Shown: positions 48,393-60,024 of the stretch, one piece after another
Layout: the number at the start of each line of letters is the position of its first letter
Numbering within the stretch: position 1 is the stretch's first letter
DNA from: Eublepharis macularius
Lineage: Eukaryota; Chordata; Lepidosauria; Squamata; Eublepharidae
Assembly: GCF_028583425.1 (NCBI RefSeq)
Contig: NC_072801.1
Location: forward strand, 65,611,766-65,675,765
Length of the DNA: 64,000 nt
Reading direction: 5' to 3'
Translations under genes and position numbers: made by a program
Notes under the pieces: model-generated
Told to the model about the DNA's origin: nothing
The model's database searches: none
The model's input: the letters and a program-made list of their open reading frames with translations, nothing else

Positions 48393-51300
48393 GTAAGTAG
48401 AATTCTTTGTCAGAAATTTGAAAAATGAATATGGGTGGTTAGATTTTTCTCTGGGCGGAAGACTTTTGGGAACTTTATGAACTCATAATGTTGACAGATG
48501 CATGTGCTCCGTCTGTAACACATGGGATATATCTGTTGCTATTTACAGTGCAATCCTAAACAGAGTTACACTCTTCTAAGCCCTCAGACTTCAGTGGAAT
48601 TAGAAGGGTATAACTTTGTTGGGGATCGGACTGCCAGAGATGACCCAAGACATTTTGAAGAAGAAACTCCAAGTGACATCTTCTTTCCCACTGGGAGTAA
48701 AACAAAGAATTAGAAACGAAACCATAGACAATTAGCTGGTACTCCAAAAACCCACTGCCTCATTCTGCCACCGAGGGAAAAGAAACCCAGCCTACCGGTG
48801 CCAGGCTTTGGAGTGCTGGGCACTGGGGAGCAGGCCGGGCTGCCCATTCAGTTCTCCGTTCATAAATAATACCAACAGTTCATTCTGATCAGTAAATTTG
48901 GCAAAGCCAGCTGTCTCACTCTCTACGACGGGTCCATCCAATGCTAGTGACCAGGTGATGGTCTCCCAGTTGTCCTTAAACATTTAAAAAATGTTTCTCT
49001 ATGCTCAGAGGAAAGTAACAGTGACATCTTAAGCAGATGCTTACTTCTAGGGAAACGTTATTAGGATGTATTGTTCTTTCTTTACACGTGGGCCGTTTCC
49101 ACACAGCTTACCTTATTCTGCAAAGCAGCGAAATCTCGCATGATATCTTGTGAGAAGACGCTATCGCATCTTCTCGCACATCAACAGCGTCTTCTTGTGA
49201 GATTTCACGTGAGATTTCGCTATTTTGCAGAATAAGGTAAGCCGTGTGGAAACGGCCACGGTATAAACAGGGCTTTTTTTCAGCTGGAACGCGGTGGAAC
49301 GGAGTTCCGGCAGCTCTTGAAAATGTTCACATGGCCGGTGGCCCCGCCCCCTGATCTCCAGTCAGAGGGGAGTTGAGAGTGTCTTATGCGCCAAGCGGCG
49401 CAAAGGGCAATCTAAACTCCCCTCTGTCTGGCGATCAGGGGGCGGGGCCACCGGCCATGTGACCATTTTCGCTGAGGGCAATTTAAACTTTTAAAAACTC
49501 CTCCCTAGTTTCAGCAGACTCAAAGTGACGTCATTGTGTGGTCCTGAGTTCCACCACCTCTTTTCCCAGAAAAAAAGCCCTGGGTATAAATAAATACAGA
49601 TTTGCTCATTGTCGTGTGCAAGTGGGTGGTCTCATGCCTGGATGCCTGCTGGGCATTGAAGTAATGAATCAGGCTACTGAGGCAAGAAGAAGTTCAAAAG
49701 AAAAGAAAATATAAACGCATAAGTTGAACAAAGGAAAGAGCGCTGAAAGATGCTCCTCCCTGGATGTCATCATTCTAAAACTAAGCCTGAGGCAAGAGTT
49801 AAGGAACACGCAGTCCATTGCCTGTGGTTTCCCCTAAATCTCAAACCAGTCCAGTCCCCATTTTTGAGCTTAAGAAGAGTAGACCATGAACAAGGAAGAC
49901 CTGGTGCCAAAATGGTTGCAACACCCCAGGCAGCAAGATGCGGGAATCTTAATCTTTAACAACATGCTTCTTTCCTGCCTTTTTAGCCAGAAGCCTCCTG
50001 GTGATTTGTGCAGCTTCCCTGCACGTGGTCTCCACTGACCCTGATCTTTCTGAAGCCGCTGCTACCATCGCCCAGACCTTCCACCTGGTCCGCCACATGC
50101 AACTCAACAGCACGATCCTTTTGCAAACCTACGTAAGTATCAGAGGGTATCGACAGGGCTGTGCCTTTTGCCAACCGTGGCTTTTCAAACCATGTTCTGA
50201 GAAACTCAGAACATTCCTCTGAAGCTCACGTGAGTCTCCTCAGCGATGATACTGGTGGATCCTCATGCCTGTTCTACCATGTGGCATTGTGAATGGACCT
50301 GGGAAGGACGGCTAGGAAGGATTCACTGGGACATGGCTACAAGTGCTAGGGTTCTAGCGCAAGCAGAAGCATGCAAAAAATCTTGCGTGGTGGGCCTCTT
50401 GTGCCAAGTTAAACACGGCATATCCTGAGCTGTTTTCTGCTTGTGCAAGATGTTGCATAAGCAATATCTGGGCACTATAAGCTATAGGAAGGAAAGCACC
50501 TTACGCCAGCGGAACTGCGCTTGGCCCATTGACATTTCTGCTTGCGCATTATTAGATCCAAGTTGATATGAGGAGCTGGCCAGGGAGGAAAGATCAGAAA
50601 TTCAGCTGTGGATATAATGAGTTAGATGGTGATGACAATGACGACAATGACAACAACAACAACAATAACGATAGGTGAACCAGTCAGCTAGCTCACTATA
50701 AGGCAGCTTTATATGTTTGTGTAAAGCTCCCCCCAGCTCCAAAGCAGGCAATGCCTCACAGGACTCAGGTTACAAACTGGAAGGGCAGGTGTTGGCAACC
50801 AGATGCCTCCAGCATACAAAACTCCAAGCAGTTAACTAAGCAGTTAAGGTTGCCAACCCCAGCTGGGAAAATTACTGGAGATTTGCGGGTGGGGAGGGGA
50901 GGGGAAGGACCTCAGTGGAGATGCAATATCATTAGGGAGGACAAAATAGAAAAGAGTCCAATAGCACCTCTAAGACTAACCAACTTTATTGTCACATAAG
51001 CTTTTGAGAACCGCAGCCCTCTTTGCCAGATGCATGCATGCATCTGACGAAGAGAGCTGTGGTTCTCGAAAGCTTATGCAACAATAAAGTTGGTTAGTCT
51101 TAAGGATGCTACTGGACTCTTTACTATTTTACAACTACAGACTAACATGGCTAACTCCTCTGGATTAGGGAGGACAGGTCTTCTGCTATAGACGGAGACC
51201 TCCCGGATTAGATCCCTGTTTTCTGCTGCTGCTCGACAGGGTGGTGGTGGGAAAATGGGGGCGGGGGATTGGCCTGCTGCTGAATTGTGATGTCACTTCT

Positions 51301-53645
51301 TGCACAAAACCGGAAGTGATGTCATCATGTTGTGGCAATACTGTAGGATTCACCCAAAACTCAATGGTTTAACCATAGAGTTTGGAGTGAATCCTGCAAC
51401 AGTGGGATGATGTCACTTCTGGTTCCCCACAGGAGTGATGCTGCATGTTTATACAATGCCAAAAACCCTTGTTCGCATTCCCTGATTTCTTTTGTGGGGG
51501 TGCCAGCTATGGCTAGCAATTCTAGATGCCACAGAGTTTGCCCTCTGAAGCGGCTGCTTCTTCCAGGTGAACTGAAATTTGGAGATCTGTTGTAATTCTG
51601 GAAGAACTCCATGACCCACCTTAAGGTTGGTAGCCCTACAAGTAGGCCACATTAAAAGATTCAGCAGCTTGGGAGGGTGAACTCTATGGTATTACACTCC
51701 ATTGAGGTCCCTTTTCACCCCAAATCCCACCTGCCCAGGCTCCATCCCAACTCTCCAGGGATTTCCCAGCCCAGAGTTGGCAACCTCAAGATTTCTCCTG
51801 AACTGGAGCAAATCTGTATCAACACCAGGAAACAACACACTAATCCTGCACATGGAGCCTTTGTCCCGGGACTGGAAAGTTTCTGCAACATGATAGAGGG
51901 AGAAAGCGCTCCCTTGCTCCCTCCATAGTTGGGATCGACGGCAGAGGGCTCCAGCTCTCTTGTGATTGCTCCCAGGCCCATATTCCGATTCTGCCCACTG
52001 TGGCTGGGTGCCCAAATATTTGCAGGCTCCACTTCCCCCAACCTGCCCAGGCAGGAGATGCCAGATGTAAATGAGGTCATTCCTGCCCATACCCGGGCAG
52101 GCGGCCAAGCTGCCGGCATCCACCTAAGGGAGAAACTAACTTAGGTGGAATTACGGTTCATTAGTCTGGGAAACAAGAGGCCTGTTTCTCTGCCCGTCCA
52201 GCCCTCCCCGGTAGAAATTCCAAATGGATGAAGGGCTGGTGGGTGCCACCCCCGGAATTACTGAGAGGTGACAGCAGAAAGGTACATTTCCCAGTGCCCC
52301 CCTCCCCAGCCCAAATACTAATCCTCCATTGTGGGCTGCCCATAATATTTGAAATCCTACCTCAGCAGGGGGAATACATTTACTGCCTTTGTTTTCCGGG
52401 AAGGAGGCCTGTGCAGAAATTCAACAGGTAGAGCTTTTCCCAGTATGGTGATAGCAGTGCAATTGGGGTGGGGGGGGACTGAATGAAGCACACAGAGAGA
52501 TAATCTATCCTCTCTCTTTGGTTTCTCCAATGAAACTGTTTGGCATATGACATTAAATGTGAGGCCAGCAACGAAACATTTCTTCACGCAGTTGGTTGCC
52601 TTGGGATGTTGTGAAGGCCACTAGCATACATGACTCTGAAAAGGCTTAAACTGATACAGTAAAGATTCATACTTCTGAATGGCTCTGAGCCATGACTGAT
52701 TCCTCCCTCAACAGAAACATCTGGCAGATGACTGCATCCTGGATATTAACAATTGAGAAATCTTTCTTGATATCAGCCACAATTTTATCCCGCCTTTTGT
52801 CCTTGGAGTTGTCCTTCACAGTTTCCCACTTTATCTTTACAAGCAGGCAAACTAGGCAGAGAGAAAGTGCTTGTTCCAAAGTAATCCAGTGAGCTGCATG
52901 GCTGACTGGGAATTTGAATCCTAGTTTTCCTAGCCACAAGACCATACCGGCGATCTCCATCATGTCTGGGCCTGCTGGAGAGAACGATGGACTTCCGCTT
53001 TGATTCTTACATTCATAGATTCTATGAGTTGAGGTCACAAAGATGTAGAGTTTGAGATTGGGAGAGCCCGGATTGGATGGGGTGGATCTAGTAGAGTCTG
53101 TTTGTGTTCCCCACTGCATATTCACACCTTTTAATGTGTGGATGTTTCTTTCTCTCTCTCTCTGTTCCCAGCTGAGGCACCAAGGTAGTCCATTTAGCGA
53201 TCTTGACTTTGATGCCCAAAGAATATATTATAAGGGGGTGCCACCAGCCGACATCCCCTTCCTTGAATGGTGCAACTTGAAGGACTGTGAGCGTCTGAGC
53301 CAGAACTATGAGGCCTACAGCACCTTCTTTGAGTTCCTGTTGCTGATCAGGAATGACCAGCTAGAGCTCAACCCCAATCAAGAGGAACTGCTGGAGCTGT
53401 TGAAAATCACCCATCTACATGTCAAAGGCCTGCTGAGCAATTTGACTTCCATCATGGTGGCTCTGAGGTTCCCAGTCACCAGGACAGTAGACACCCTTAC
53501 GTTGCAGGCGGTGGAAGCCAACGACTTTGAAAAAAAGGTCCGGGGCTATGTAGTGTGCCTCACATACAAAGAATGGATCGACCGGACTGTGAAAGACTTC
53601 GCTCGCCTCATCAAGAAATTACCCGCCCCCAGCTTCTCCCCCTAG
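48377..53645 (+). CDS. CTF2: Cardiotrophin-2 / neuropoietin (IL-6 family cytokine), complete
   Basis: Three exons: 48377-48392 (16 coding nt), 49987-50132 and 53172-53645. All borders are GT/AG and phases fit (1, then 0). The 211-residue product starts with a signal peptide (MTFSLARSLLVICAASLHVV) and then a four-helix cytokine fold. LLQTYLRHQGSPFSD is nearly identical to mouse neuropoietin as I recall it (204 residues), as are GLLSNLTSIMVAL and the spacing of DFEKKVRGYVV. F173-E-K-K176 is the FxxK motif with which LIF-family cytokines contact LIFR. N-glycosylation sites: N46-S-T and N144-L-T. Mammalian neuropoietin acts through CNTFR-alpha, LIFR and gp130. The tiny first coding exon in phase 1 is typical of the CNTF/CT-1/CLCF1 group. 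No break seen, whereas human CTF2 is a pseudogene. CTF1 is the alternative name some pipelines would give; the sequence sides with CTF2. Confidence 0.9.
49091..49257. mobile_element. Palindromic MITE ('GGCCGTTTCCACAC' ends)
   Basis: The left arm GGCCGTTTCCACACAGCTTA, CCTTATTCTGCAAA is the inverse of TTTTGCAGAATAAGGTAAGC, CGTGTGGAAACGGCC at the right. A relative with CGTTTCCACGCGTCC ends is at 59778-59902. It lies in CTF2 intron 1, and the right arm carries a donor-like GGTAAGC on the plus strand. Confidence 0.7.
49268..49582. mobile_element. hAT-type MITE, copy 2 (longest)
   Basis: CAGGGCTTTTTTTC / GAAAAAAAGCCCTG ends with an exact 8-bp target duplication GGTATAAA (49260-49267 and 49583-49590). 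315 bp; the right half has extra sequence missing from the other copies (including AAAGTGACGTCATTGTG). Inside CTF2 intron 1. Confidence 0.8.
49987..50132 (+). CDS. CTF2: CTF2 exon 2 (signal peptide and helix A)
   Basis: A pyrimidine-rich acceptor ending TTTTTAG and donor GTAAGT. It encodes ARSLLVICAASLHVV, the start of mature protein and helix A (IAQTFHLVRHMQLNSTILLQ). Confidence 0.88.
50846..51200 (+). mobile_element. MITE of the 'GGTTGCCA' family, interrupted by fold-back element
   Basis: AAGGTTGCCAACCCCAGCTG and ACTGGAGATTTGCGGG at the left. The sequence resumes after 51163 with ATTAGGGAGGACAGGTC. The inner element duplicated ATTAGGGAGGACA. Confidence 0.55.
50944..51163. mobile_element. 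Fold-back element with 13-bp target duplication
   Basis: The left half (about 50944-51035) is an inverted, shortened copy of the right half (about 51036-51163), with the halves meeting at GATGCATGCATGCATC. ATTAGGGAGGACA at 50931-50943 and 51164-51176 flanks the element exactly. The right half carries CTGACGA, a 6-bp stem and GAAA at 51044-51071, and 33 extra bases at its outer end. Confidence 0.75.
51535..51790 (+). mobile_element. MITE fragments of the 'GGTTGCCA' family
   Basis: GAGATCTGTTGTAATTCTGG with AAGGTTGGTAGCCCTAC (to about 51640), and a separate end piece with CTCCAGGGATTTCCCAGCCC and GTTGGCAACCTC (51668-51787). They are two partial copies or one rearranged copy. Confidence 0.5.
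52740..52955 (-). mobile_element. Decayed SINE (antisense)
   Basis: GGGAATTTGAATCCTAG as reversed B-box and CTCACTGG / CATGGCTGACT text match the tRNA-headed SINE layout on the minus strand. Diverged. Confidence 0.45.
53172..53645 (+). CDS. CTF2: CTF2 exon 3 (helices B-D, stop)
   Basis: The acceptor follows a TTTCTCTCTCTCTCTG tract. 157 residues from LRHQGSPFSD to APSFSP, then TAG. Contains the AB loop, helices B and C (SQNYEAYSTFFEFLLLIRND; EELLELLKITHLHVKGLL) and helix D with KEWIDRTVKDFARLIKKL. Confidence 0.93.
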   Translation: MRHQGSPFSDLDFDAQRIYYKGVPPADIPFLEWCNLKDCERLSQNYEAYSTFFEFLLLIRNDQLELNPNQEELLELLKITHLHVKGLLSNLTSIMVALRFPVTRTVDTLTLQAVEANDFEKKVRGYVVCLTYKEWIDRTVKDFARLIKKLPAPSFSP

Positions 53646-54374
53646 CTTATTTCAGGAAGCTCACTTATGTGGAAGGTAGACCCCATGAGGTACGTCCAGC
53701 AAGGCAGCTCCTCCAGCAGAATGGCATTTCCATTGGCGGAACAGGACGGGTGGTTTCTGCCAATTCCCCGTCCTGCTGCAGACTCCCGCCTCCCCATGCT
53801 GTTGTTAAGGGACTTCTGTAAAAACAAAATCAGGGTGGGTACTTAGGCTTGCCAACTGACTGGAGGAGGAACTGTCCTGCTCCTTTTAATATAGGCTTAA
53901 TAGGACATTATATACCAGGTGAGACGATTTACCTATATGCTATGAAAAGTATCAGTTGCCCATTTTATCATATTCACCTTCTATTCAAGGGGCAGGACAT
54001 GTTTTTCTCTAGGGCTGCTGGCAACCCGAGGCACAGGGGAGGGGAGAGTGGGAGCTGGGTGGGAGTCCAGGAATGGTTGGATAGAACCCACTGTGTATAT
54101 AGCAGGAAGAGAGATCTGGAAACATCCTCCCCACAAATCCAAACATTCTTCTCCAGAGTAAGTTTAGATCTAGAAAAAACATCATTCCTGAAAGTTTGCA
54201 GCTGAAGCTGAATGGCTACACCCTTCCCAACAACGTCACCGAGAACCGCACTTCTTCAGTCTCCTGACTGAGCACAGTTTGACACTTTCAACAAAACTGA
54301 ACACTTCTTCTTTAAAAAAAAAATTAAGCAGGAGGCAAATGTACAAGTAAATGCATTAATGTTAATGGGTTGCC

Positions 54375-54375
<1 letters not shown>

Positions 54376-54413
<38 letters not shown>

Positions 54414-54462
54414 GTAATGGTAATGGTAATGGTAATGGTAATGGTAATGGTAATGGTAATGG
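54376..54462 (+). repeat. Compound microsatellite (TAA)11-(TAATGG)9
   Basis: TAA units from 54376 pass into nine TAATGG units (54409-54462). The hexamer probably arose from the trimer by substitution and expansion. Confidence 0.9.
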
Positions 54463-56789
54463 TAATAACTGCAGCTTTCTGACATAACACCTACAGAACT
54501 GCAAAAGACGGCGTTACTTGGAACAGCATACATATTACACCAATACCTGTCTGATACTGGGGTTTCAGGCGGAAACTTGTATCAGCTTAGCAAAGCCAAT
54601 CAATGATAACATGCAATCTTTATTTATTATTGATTGTGTTGTGTGTAATTCAAATAATAATAACAATAATAAATACTTTTAAAGACAGCATGGGGGGAGG
54701 AGCAAGCAGACAGCGCAGTCAGAATTCAATTGGCCTGAATGTCTATCAATTCAGTTGCAAATCCAAATCCACGCAGTGGCTGCTGCTACACTGTTATTAT
54801 GATGTCCGTCTTCAGCTTGGGAGGTTTGCTTACGGAGACAACGCCTTGGATCCCTGGCTTTGCTCACGATCTTTTTGCCGGGGAGTAATGAATCAATTCT
54901 GGAATATCTGTAGAGAGAAAGAGGGGGGGAAACTGAAACGGCTGTACGTCCACATGCTTTAATTTTGGTTACATAGCTATTGTGTGTGTGTGATAAGTTT
55001 GTATATATTGGGCTGTTATTTATATTCGACAGGAAAGTTTACGTGGTTTATTTATGCACTATTTAATGAAGAATAACCAGATGTAACTTATTCTATATTT
55101 CTGAGGTTTTGCAAAGCTCTGGAGATATATTGAGAATGTATAAGAATATTCCCAAGGGATGAGTCATTTACGAACCAACGTACTCTGTAAAGTGCCGTGC
55201 ACATTGAAGCATAATCATTATTAATCAGCGATACAACTGAGAGCAAAACAGCCCCTTAAACCCATTAGTAATAAATGTTGATCACCTGATGTCTGGGAAC
55301 ATCAAGGGGCATCTTGTCACGATTAGAGGTCACTTCACAATCCAAGGGCCATCATTCACACAGTCATGGCTTGGAGATTTTTTCAGGAATGCTTGCTTAT
55401 AAAAAATCGATACCTTTTATGTGTGAATGAGGCGATCATGGATCACACTTTATAGATCTACTCCACAGTTCTTATAACACAGTCAGAGATTCCGTATTTC
55501 CTCCTATCACCTTTGGCCCAGGCAGGGGCTGGTTTTTATGCCACTGTTAGTTTTCTTGACACTTGACTGCTGTCATGTGACAGCAAGCAAGATCTGACAT
55601 GGACTTTTGTGTCTCTTTCCTCCATTTTTTTAAAACCAAAAATTCCCTTGGCAGGCTGCCCGTCGGACTGGAGAGCCACTGTTTAACCCTCCCTAGTTAT
55701 TTTTCAGCTCTGAATTCTACCCCACCCCCTAAAGCTGCTTTTCTCTCCCCAGAGTGGCTCTGTTATCTTTTCCCTCTGTGAGACAGAGCAGATTGGAAGG
55801 GAGTAGCATTTTTGGAAGGCAAAAGACAGGAAGAAGTTAGCTGCTCCGCACTGCCTCTCTTGACTTGAAAATCAAGGCTGCTTTTCAGTGAAAAACTAAA
55901 CTGTACCATGTCTAATTTCTCCCTGGATGTGTGAACTGATTCACATATTGAATTTCATCAGATGTGAGGAGATACGAAAATTTAATCTGTGGAGTTCCGG
56001 CTATGAGTGAACAAAAGGATTTTTATTATGAGCTGTGCCTTATGTGTAGAAAATGGTATGTGGTTCCTTCTGTGGTGGGGCATTTTGGTAACCACTATCT
56101 ATATGGATTCTTGGATAGAACAAAGTCCTGCAGCTGTCTTGGACAGAATGAACTTTCAAATAAACTTGTATTTGTATTAAATCTGCTGTTATTTTTTTTA
56201 AAGGATTTTATTTTTAAATACCTGTTTCATGTTGCGCATCATATATTTTTTTGATAAGGAGTTGCTTTGGCTGTATTGATTTTTTTTTCTATGTAGGACT
56301 TTATTTTGTGTAATAAAAGTCACATCACTGGATGGAAATTTTTCTCTGTGTGGGCTTCTGTACAGCAGTCATTGCTCTCTGGAGAACCAGAAGTTCACTT
56401 CAAAAACAGTTGGAATGAACACACACACACACCCATGTAAAAAATTATTGATCCGCTAGCAACAATGCCTGTTGTGTGAAAAAAGGGGGTCTCTAGAAAA
56501 CTGATTCAGTGGGCCCCCTCACAGCGGCAAGCAGGCGCTTCACAGCGGCCTGGAAGCTAGAGCGGGAGGGCGCTGAGGGGAGGTGTGGGGAGGAGTGCTT
56601 AGGCCGTCAATTCGGTGGGCTCCTTCGTGGCAGCAAGTGAGTACTTCACAGTGGCCTTGAGACCAGAGTTGTAAGCAATGTCTCTGTGTGAGGATAAAAA
56701 ATGAGTTGTCGCCAATACAGCTTGCCTTTTATATAGCAGGATACAAAGTTCTAAATGCCAACTGATGTAGGTGACTGTTGATTATAGGG

Positions 56790-56990
56790 TAGCTACATTC
56801 CAGGTAGTGCTGGAGTTCTCCCAGAAGTACAACTGATCACCAGACAACAGAGATCAGTTCTGCTAGATAAAATGGCAGCTTTTGGAGGGCAGACTATGCT
56901 ATTCCACGCAGTTTAGGAGCAACAAAATTTCCCTCCCCAGGTACTGCCTCCAAATCTCCAGGAATTTCACAAGACAGAGCCGACTAGTGC
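56790..56990 (+). mobile_element. Old MITE of the 'GGTTGCCA' family
   Basis: CATTCCAGGTAGTGCTGGAG, AGAGATCAGTTCTGCTAGAT and CAAATCTCCAGGAATTTC in the family order; both ends are worn. Confidence 0.5.
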
Positions 56991-57649
56991 TGAAAATAAG
57001 CAAAATGGCTCAGGCCTCTTAAACTGGGTGGTATGGGAAACTGTCTATGAACCAAGGACTGAACTTAACCATCTTAGAGGTTGGTGAAAAAGACAGGAAG
57101 AGGTTCACCCTGAAAAAGGCTATGCCAGGGATTATGGGATGGATAAAAGCCATATGAGATGGGAGCTATAAGGAGAAGAATTTAGTAGGATAGAGCAAAA
57201 AAATCTGGCTGCATCCAATCCCATGGACATAAAGGGGTTTGTGTTCCTAGTGGAAAGAATCTCTTAAAAATAACAATTTATACATATGAACCTAGGAGAC
57301 CCGCATCCAGACTTAGATGTGTCTTTATTCTGACTTGCGGATTAAAGTACAATTTCCCCCAAACTTCAGGTAGATGAGAGACAAAGCTTTTTGAATTGAA
57401 ACTGGAGTCATAGCTCACTTTAAAAGGAAGTCTTTAACATTCTTCTTCTGATCTAACATCTGTTTCACTGCTTACGATAGTTTTATTATGCAATGTTTTC
57501 TGTGATTGTAGTTACACAACTGTAACTTATTTTATACTGCTCTCTTTCTATGAGTAAAATTCTGATAAACTATTAAAAAGCATGGCTAGCAAAAAAACCA
57601 ATTGCTAGGGGAACCTTCTAAAACTTTTCAGGTATAATAGTATGAATTA

Positions 57650-57890
57650 TGGTTGTTGTGGGTTTTCCGGGCTGTATTGCCGTGGTCTTGGCATTGTAGT
57701 TCCTGACATTTCGCCAGCAGCTGTGGCTGGCATCTTCAGAGGTGTAGCACCAAAAGGTCTGGTGCTACACCTCTGAAGATGCCAGCCACAGCTGCTGGCG
57801 AAATGTCAGGAACTACAATGCCAAGACCACGGCAATACAGCCCGGAAAACCCACAACAACCATCGTTCTCCGGCCGTGAAAGCCTTCGAC
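57650..57890. mobile_element. Fold-back element with perfect 104-bp arms and 14-bp target duplication
   Basis: Arms 57649-57752 and 57760-57863 are exact reverse complements around a 7-base loop (AAAGGTC). AATAGTATGAATTA flanks it exactly (57636-57649 and 57891-57904). The right copy continues 27 bases past the palindrome. Each arm contains CTGAAGA, T, a GCCAGC/GCTGGC stem and GAAA (right arm 57773-57803). Perfect arms point to a recent insertion or ongoing gene conversion between arms. Confidence 0.85.
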
Positions 57891-57904
57891 AATAGTATGA
57901 ATTA

Positions 57905-59370
57905 CTTGCCCTTTGAGTGATCGTTTCAGCTATTGTAAATATTTCCATGAGAATTACTATTCTGGGCACATTTCTTGATTAGAAGGTGACAAGTCCAAAG
58001 CATAACTCCTGTAGAGACACAATAGGCAGGATTCTTTGTGGATGCAGAATTCTGTTGCCTCTCTGTCACAGGAGTGATTGACTGATCCAATCGCACTTGA
58101 GGCAGAGACACAGCAAAACCACTTGCCATCAGCAGACATCTACAGTGAACCATGCAGAGTCACAATGAATACCCTCCTTTGCTGATGGATCCTTTGGGCT
58201 CACAGGGGCCCCTGATTATTAACTTTGACCTCTCATTGCATTTTAGGAAGCCTCACATCCCAGCATGTAGATAGCTTGGAAATGAAAAAAAAAATACTTA
58301 TTTGGGCAAAACTGTGGAAAGTTTTGTAGCAGCTGCTGCTCAGGAATGAATATGAGTGACATACTCCCTCACCTCTGCCCCATTTTTATCACTCTGAACC
58401 TTCCTGCCCTTCTCCCCAGCTCTCATCCCTTAAATGCCACCTGTTTCCCACGCAGGCCAAGAGAAAACCCCAAGAGGCATAAACCACCACAACTAGGAAT
58501 GTGGGCCGGCGCCACTCCTGAGGAAGTGAAAGTGATGCCAAAGGGCTTCCCGCTTTCGTAGAAGCTCCTAGTTAGGAGAAAACCGTGCCCGTTGTTTCCT
58601 GAGGGTGTGTGGGGCAGTGTGCCAAGCTCTAAATCGAAGGACACCTACAGATTAGCTACTCTTCACTCTCACTGTCTGTCCCTCAGAACTGACTCACATC
58701 CCCTCGCTATGAACACATTGAGACTACAGCAACGGAAGGCTACAGCAGGCTACAGCAGGCTACGGCAACGGAAGGGCAGGGAGGCATTTTGGGCGTTGCC
58801 CCCCAGGTCTGCAGTGGGGGGGAGGTTGGGTTAGCTAGGGCAGGCCTTGAAACTGGCCCACCTGTGGGCTCTCTAAGCACATAGCGGTGTTCAGTTTCTC
58901 CCTTTGTCTCCCTTTTTTCTTTATTTTTCTTTAAATTCCAGTTCTCCCCCTCCTCTAGACTTGCCCATTGCTGCCCTCTGTTGGGTGAGCGTTGCCATGC
59001 CGACCCTCAAACATATTAATCTTCCCAAGCTCGTAGGCCCTGTTGCCACAGTAGTCTCTCTTGGTAAGCCCCCTGGTGTTCCTTTGCCAGCTGCATGGAT
59101 GGCAGCGATCCATCAGGTGCAGAGTTCCCCATTGCTACCTCACCCTGTTGTGATTGATGGAAAGAGTACAGGAGCCCTGTTGGAAGAAAAGACGGCAACC
59201 ATACTGGGGGAGAGGAGCTCAGCAAAAAAGGTTGCAGAAATCTCATGCCTCCTCAAAGCTTGCAGCCTAGTGACAACATTCACATTTTAGGGTCAAATTT
59301 TCATCTCTTTGCATTGCTGTTTCTTCCATTACTCCTTGCTAAGGCTATTAACCTTTTTGGGGGGTGGGTG
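57905..59370. other. No gene recognised; one exon-like segment
   Basis: 58942-59063 has a long pyrimidine tract and AG acceptor, an open frame (LDLPIAALCWVSVAMPTLKH onward) and a GTAAGC donor. No homology recognised; it could be an exon of an unknown or noncoding transcript, or chance. Confidence 0.3.
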
Positions 59371-59376
59371 GGGTAG

Positions 59377-59550
59377 AATTATTCCAGCATTACAACTGCT
59401 CTGCAGACTACAGAGATGAGTTTCACTGGAGAAAGTGGCAGCTCCAAAGGTGAGCTGAGCACCCTCCCCTGTCCAAACTCCATCCTCCCCAACCACTGCC
59501 CTCCAAATCTCCAGGAATTTCCCAAGCTAGAGTTGAGAACTCTGCTCCTT
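59377..59550 (+). mobile_element. Old MITE of the 'GGTTGCCA' family
   Basis: CAGCATTACAACTGCTCTGC, GTTTCACTGGAGAAAGTGGC and CTCCAGGAATTTCCCAAGC in the family order; ends worn. Confidence 0.5.
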
Positions 59551-59777
59551 GATGTGGCAGGCACATACTGGAGTGGGAATGAGGTGCTATGAGCCCTCAC
59601 TTGATTGAACTGGTAGCTACCTATTTTTCTGTAGCAAAAATGAGGGGAGAGGGGAAGCTGATGTTTTGTAATGTCACTTTCAGGTATGCATAGGGAAGTG
59701 ACGTCATAGTCTCTGCTCCCACTCCCTATTGTTGGCAGAAAATCACATCTTTAACTGTATTCTTGCATTGCAAACCC

Positions 59778-59902
59778 TGGTCGTTTCCACGCGTCCTAAC
59801 ATCGCACAACACTCACGTAATGAGGGCATCTTCATGGCGCAATTTCTGACATCATCGTGCCACGATCCCGTTTTCGGGATGTTAGGACGTGTGGAAACGA
59901 CC
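59778..59902. mobile_element. Palindromic MITE ('GGTCGTTTCCACGCGTCC' ends)
   Basis: Left GGTCGTTTCCACGCGTCCTA, ACAT; right ATGTTAGGACGTGTGGAAAC, GACC. It is related by its ends to 49091-49257. Confidence 0.7.
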
Positions 59903-60024
59903 CCTTTGAAAATAGAAAACTAGCTCAGCAAGTGGGAAAGGATGGGAGTATAGAAACTTTCTTCCTTGTTGCGCTAGTTTTCCATCTGCATGGAGATTTG
60001 CATGTACAAGAATGTTCGGCACAG

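Larger units (their letters stand above)
50133..53171 (+). other. CTF2: CTF2 intron 2
   Basis: Holds a CAA-rich tract near 50645, a split MITE (50846-51200), a fold-back element (50944-51163), further MITE pieces (51535-51790) and an antisense SINE piece (about 52740-52950). No other exon seen. Confidence 0.7.
53646..57630. other. CTF2 3' region and unassigned sequence
   Basis: The CTF2 3' UTR end is not certain: AATAAA occurs at 54668-54673 and again at about 56311 (followed by GT-rich TGTGTGGG). The rest is AT-rich and holds a compound microsatellite and a MITE (56790-56990). No other gene recognised. Confidence 0.4.
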
